DNA from: Arthrobacter alkaliphilus
GTDB taxonomy: Bacteria; Actinomycetota; Actinomycetes; Actinomycetales; Micrococcaceae
Length of the DNA: 64,000 nt
Reading direction: 5' to 3'
NCBI RefSeq assembly: GCF_021483235.1
Contig: NZ_JAKEEC010000002.1
Location: 62,001 to 126,000 of the forward strand
The translations under genes and the position numbers were made by a program. The notes under the pieces were generated by a model. The model made no database searches. It was not told where the DNA came from and saw only the letters and a program-made list of their open reading frames with translations. Of the stretch, positions 61,857 to 64,000 are shown in pieces; position 1 is the first letter of the stretch, and every line of letters starts with the position of its first letter.

Positions 61857-62371
61857 CGGAACCGTCCGACGATTTGCGTGGCCGACGCGTGCAGATTCGC
61901 GGCGTCCATGTTCAAGGTCTCTCCGAAGGGCACCATCGGCAACGGCACCCTGAGCCTTACGGTCACCGTGACCGCAGCGCCAGCGGATAAGCAATCAGGG
62001 CGGTCGCACGCGACGGCGACAGTTGCCCGCTCCGCGGCATGGCCATAGTCAGCGAGGGTCAGAAGGGCAGCCTGCTCCGCGGCGACGCGTCCCTGGGATG
62101 GGTCCTTCTGCAGGACATACACCTTGGCGGCTTGGTCCGCTGCCCCCACGACGGCGAAAGAACCGCCCTGGATCTGTCCAACAGTCACGATGAAATAGAC
62201 GACGGGCACCATGAACAGGAGCGACAGGAGGGTGAACTCGACCACCGCGCTTCCCCGCTCAGAGGGCAACGGGGGTCCGGTCGATTCCCGGAACCGTGCC
62301 GCGGATAAGCAAGCCGCCTCCCGGAAGCGGGAAACCACTGCACGGCGAGGATCAATCCGGAGCCGCGGCAT
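61853..62371 (-). CDS. TadE family pseudopilin
   Basis: A 172-residue TadE-like protein. After a 38-residue cytoplasmic leader, ERGSAVVEFTLLSLLFMVPVVYFIVTVGQIQ holds a prepilin-type G-SAVVE junction (Gly then Glu+5) and the membrane helix. The outside part has a Cys pair (VACDRPDC) that may form a disulfide. It is part of a Flp/Tad pilus apparatus. It overlaps both neighbours (4 bp downstream, 20 bp upstream). Confidence 0.9.
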   Translation of the reverse strand: MPRLRIDPRRAVVSRFREAACLSAARFRESTGPPLPSERGSAVVEFTLLSLLFMVPVVYFIVTVGQIQGGSFAVVGAADQAAKVYVLQKDPSQGRVAAEQAALLTLADYGHAAERATVAVACDRPDCLSAGAAVTVTVRLRVPLPMVPFGETLNMDAANLHASATQIVGRFR

Positions 62372-62774
62372 GGCCCCTCACCTCCAGTCCCGCCAAGGGT
62401 CCTATCAGCCCGATAACGGGCAATGGTGCCCTGACCGTCACTTCCAAGGTGCGGACTCCCTGGAAGCTGACCTCCGACGTCGAGATGTCCCGGGCAAAGT
62501 CGGCGTTCAGCGCCGTTTCAATCAGGACTGCGGCGCGCTCCCGGGCATCGGCCGATGTCCGGTCGGCGAGAGTGCCGTACCGGGCTCCGGACGAGGCCGC
62601 ATCAATGAGCGTGTTGCGAACGTGCAACACCAGGGTCAGTTGGATGACGGCGAGGAAGAACACCGTCAACAGACCGCCGACCAGCACGAAATCCACGACG
62701 GCGGAGCCGCGTTCCCCGCCCCTGCCGCCTCCAACGCCGTTGCCCATTTCCGTTCCCCCGCCGCGGACCGGCAT
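62352..62774 (-). CDS. TadE family pseudopilin
   Basis: A 140-residue TadE-like protein, shorter than its neighbour. A Gly-rich leader is followed by ERGSAVVDFVLVGGLLTVFFLAVIQL, with Asp in place of the usual Glu after the Gly cleavage site, and by the helix and LHVRNTLIDAASSGARYGTLADR typical of TadE. It overlaps the next gene by 20 bp, a sign of coupling. Confidence 0.9.
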   Translation of the reverse strand: MPVRGGGTEMGNGVGGGRGGERGSAVVDFVLVGGLLTVFFLAVIQLTLVLHVRNTLIDAASSGARYGTLADRTSADARERAAVLIETALNADFARDISTSEVSFQGVRTLEVTVRAPLPVIGLIGPLAGLEVRGHAAAPD

Positions 62775-62778
62775 CGGC

Positions 62779-63051
62779 TTACTTTCCGACCTTGCTCATG
62801 GCCTGGTTGAACAGTCCTTCAAGGGCCGGCCCTGCCAGCGCCAGCAGGCCCGCGACAAGCGCGGCGGACATCAGGGTGATCATGACCCAGCCGGGCACGT
62901 CGCCCCGCTCTGGATGGTCGCCGTCGTCAGCCGGATCCTTGTGCCGGCTGGTTCCAAGCGCTGATCCAGCCGGTGACAGCGTCCACATATGCCACAGCAA
63001 GAGCCCCGAAGCAGGCAGGCCGCGACGGCCGGGCTTTCTTATCTTCCCCAT
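62779..63051 (-). CDS. Small Flp-pilin-like membrane protein of the tad cluster
   Basis: A 90-residue protein. Its C-terminal half, ERGDVPGWVMITLMSAALVA with GLLALAGPALEGLFNQA after it, is the membrane segment seen in small Tad-linked actinobacterial proteins that fill the pilin place. ATG 63051 follows GGGGA; ATG 63078 lacks a ribosome-binding site, and Met at 62988 is also possible. Between the two TadE genes and the TadC-like gene. Whether it is the main pilin is inferred. Confidence 0.75.
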   Translation of the reverse strand: MGKIRKPGRRGLPASGLLLWHMWTLSPAGSALGTSRHKDPADDGDHPERGDVPGWVMITLMSAALVAGLLALAGPALEGLFNQAMSKVGK

Positions 63052-63176
63052 GTCAGTTCCCCATTTCCTTTTCCCCATTTAGTTGTGCAGGAATCCCTTG
63101 CGATCCATGCGTTTTTGTTTGGCATTCAGGCTTGTGCCCCGGTGATGGCCGGAACTACGCGTGACTGCCACCGTCA

Positions 63177-64000
63177 TCAGAAACCAAGATCCAGCGCGGC
63201 CAAGCCCGGATAGACGGCGAAGATCACCGTGAGGGGCAGGACTCCGAAAACCAGCGGCACCATCATGGCGATTTCCTTGCGACCGGCCGCTTCCATCAAC
63301 TCCCGTTTGGCCGAATCGCGGACATCCGCAGCCTGCGCCCGTAAAACATCGGCCAAGGGGGTCCCGCGTTCGACGGCAACAACCATTCCATCCACGAACC
63401 GGACCAGCGGGCCGAGCTCGGTTCGTCCGGAAAACCCGTGCAGGGCTTCGATCAGGCGCGTGCCAGCCCGGGTAGCGGCCAATACCAGGGCAAACTCTTT
63501 CGCCAGTTCGCCGCGGGCTGTGCGGCACACTCGATCGAGGGCGCCCGTGGCACTCTCCCCCGCACCCACGGCGAGTGCCATCAACTCGGCAAGGCTGGGG
63601 AACTCCGCCAGCATCCGCCGTTCCCTTCGTTTGATCGTCACTGCGAGCATGTAGTCCCGGAAAAGAAACCCTCCCAACGCGCAGGCCAAGACCGAGGCAA
63701 CCGCAAGCACCGGGCTGAACCGTCCGCCGGCCGCGCCCGCGGCCACCACGACAACCGCCGTCGTGAAGCCCGCCGCGGCCCATAACAATTGCTCCGCGCG
63801 GAAGTCCAGCGCCGACTTTCCAGAACCGGCCTTTGCCAGCCTCTTGGTGAGAGACGTGGTACCGAGGTTGAATTTCGCCAGGTAGCGGAGGGCGTCCCGC
63901 ACCACGGGCCGCAGAATGCGCTCCAAGGGTCCGAACGGTGCGATATCCGAACAGGTGGAGAGCAGGCGCGATTCCAGTTTCTGGGACCTGAGTTGCGGCT
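63177..64000 (-). CDS. Type II secretion system F family protein, TadC-like (partial)
   Basis: An inner-membrane platform protein of the Tad pilus. The T2SSF domain is seen in LAEFPSLAELMALAVGAGESATGALDRVCRT and FVDGMVVAVERGTPLADVLRAQAADVRDSAKRELMEAAGRKEIAMMVPLVF. The frame is open up to the right edge without a convincing start (a TTG at 63926 has none of the usual signals), so the true start lies outside the window. tadA and tadB are expected beyond the edge. Confidence 0.9.
   Translation of the reverse strand, partial: PQLRSQKLESRLLSTCSDIAPFGPLERILRPVVRDALRYLAKFNLGTTSLTKRLAKAGSGKSALDFRAEQLLWAAAGFTTAVVVVAAGAAGGRFSPVLAVASVLACALGGFLFRDYMLAVTIKRRERRMLAEFPSLAELMALAVGAGESATGALDRVCRTARGELAKEFALVLAATRAGTRLIEALHGFSGRTELGPLVRFVDGMVVAVERGTPLADVLRAQAADVRDSAKRELMEAAGRKEIAMMVPLVFGVLPLTVIFAVYPGLAALDLGF

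Overview
This is a 64-kb piece of a high-GC actinobacterial chromosome, most likely Arthrobacter or a close relative (Micrococcaceae). The markers are a tmRNA with tag ANSKRTDFALAA, a 24-residue bL37 ribosomal protein gene, a SigR/RsrA thiol-stress pair, a fused 2-oxoglutarate decarboxylase (Kgd), a SAM-IV riboswitch and a Tad pilus cluster beside prfB-ftsEX. The left part is mostly housekeeping with short accessory insertions. No phage, insertion sequence, CRISPR array or rRNA was seen.

Layout. 1-1794: lysA (partial) and argS. 2029-4857: a flavin electron-transfer operon (FMN-binding lipoprotein, ApbE, RnfD-FNR fusion). 5162-6016: an unknown conserved protein. 6260: tRNA-Arg(CCG). 6630-8030: a protealysin-type M4 peptidase with its emfourin-type inhibitor. 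8027-14287: GlxA-type regulator, tiny membrane protein, WYL regulator, HrpA helicase. 14301-14515: six copies of an exact 32-bp tandem repeat. 14516-18933: HIT protein, alcohol dehydrogenase, sulfurtransferase, Cds1-like PLP enzyme, MBL hydrolase. 19030-22456: zur facing znuABC, with a perfect 23-bp palindrome before znuA. 22499-25035: two CNNM/HlyC-type membrane proteins. 25578-29390: kgd.

29533-31919: an SGNH-fold protein that has lost its catalytic residues, a DUF4097 protein with a PadR regulator, and bL37. 31999-37239: rsrA-sigR with a good SigR promoter, then doxX, aroA, rsgA, hisN. 37399-38959: SAM-IV riboswitch and class V aminotransferase-fold enzyme. 39011-43746: methyltransferase, DtxR-type regulator, MFS exporter, small proteins, cytoplasmic HtrA-like protease. 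43858-51035: a MarR regulator divergent from a six-gene catabolic operon (SDR, amidohydrolase, acyl-CoA dehydrogenase, MaoC hydratase, MHS transporter, acyl-CoA ligase) that looks like CoA-dependent degradation of an unidentified organic acid. 51278-55800: YraQ-type permease with TIGR03943 partner, a beta-propeller-like protein and a NERD protein. 55848-61309: ssrA, smpB, M23 peptidase, ftsX, ftsE, prfB. 61377-64000: tad pilus genes running off the edge.

The points most worth a second look are the inactive SGNH protein, the peptidase-inhibitor pair, the 32-bp repeat between convergent genes, the flavin electron-transfer operon with its unusual attachment motif, and the unassigned catabolic operon. 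All functional calls come from reading the sequence. No database search was run.
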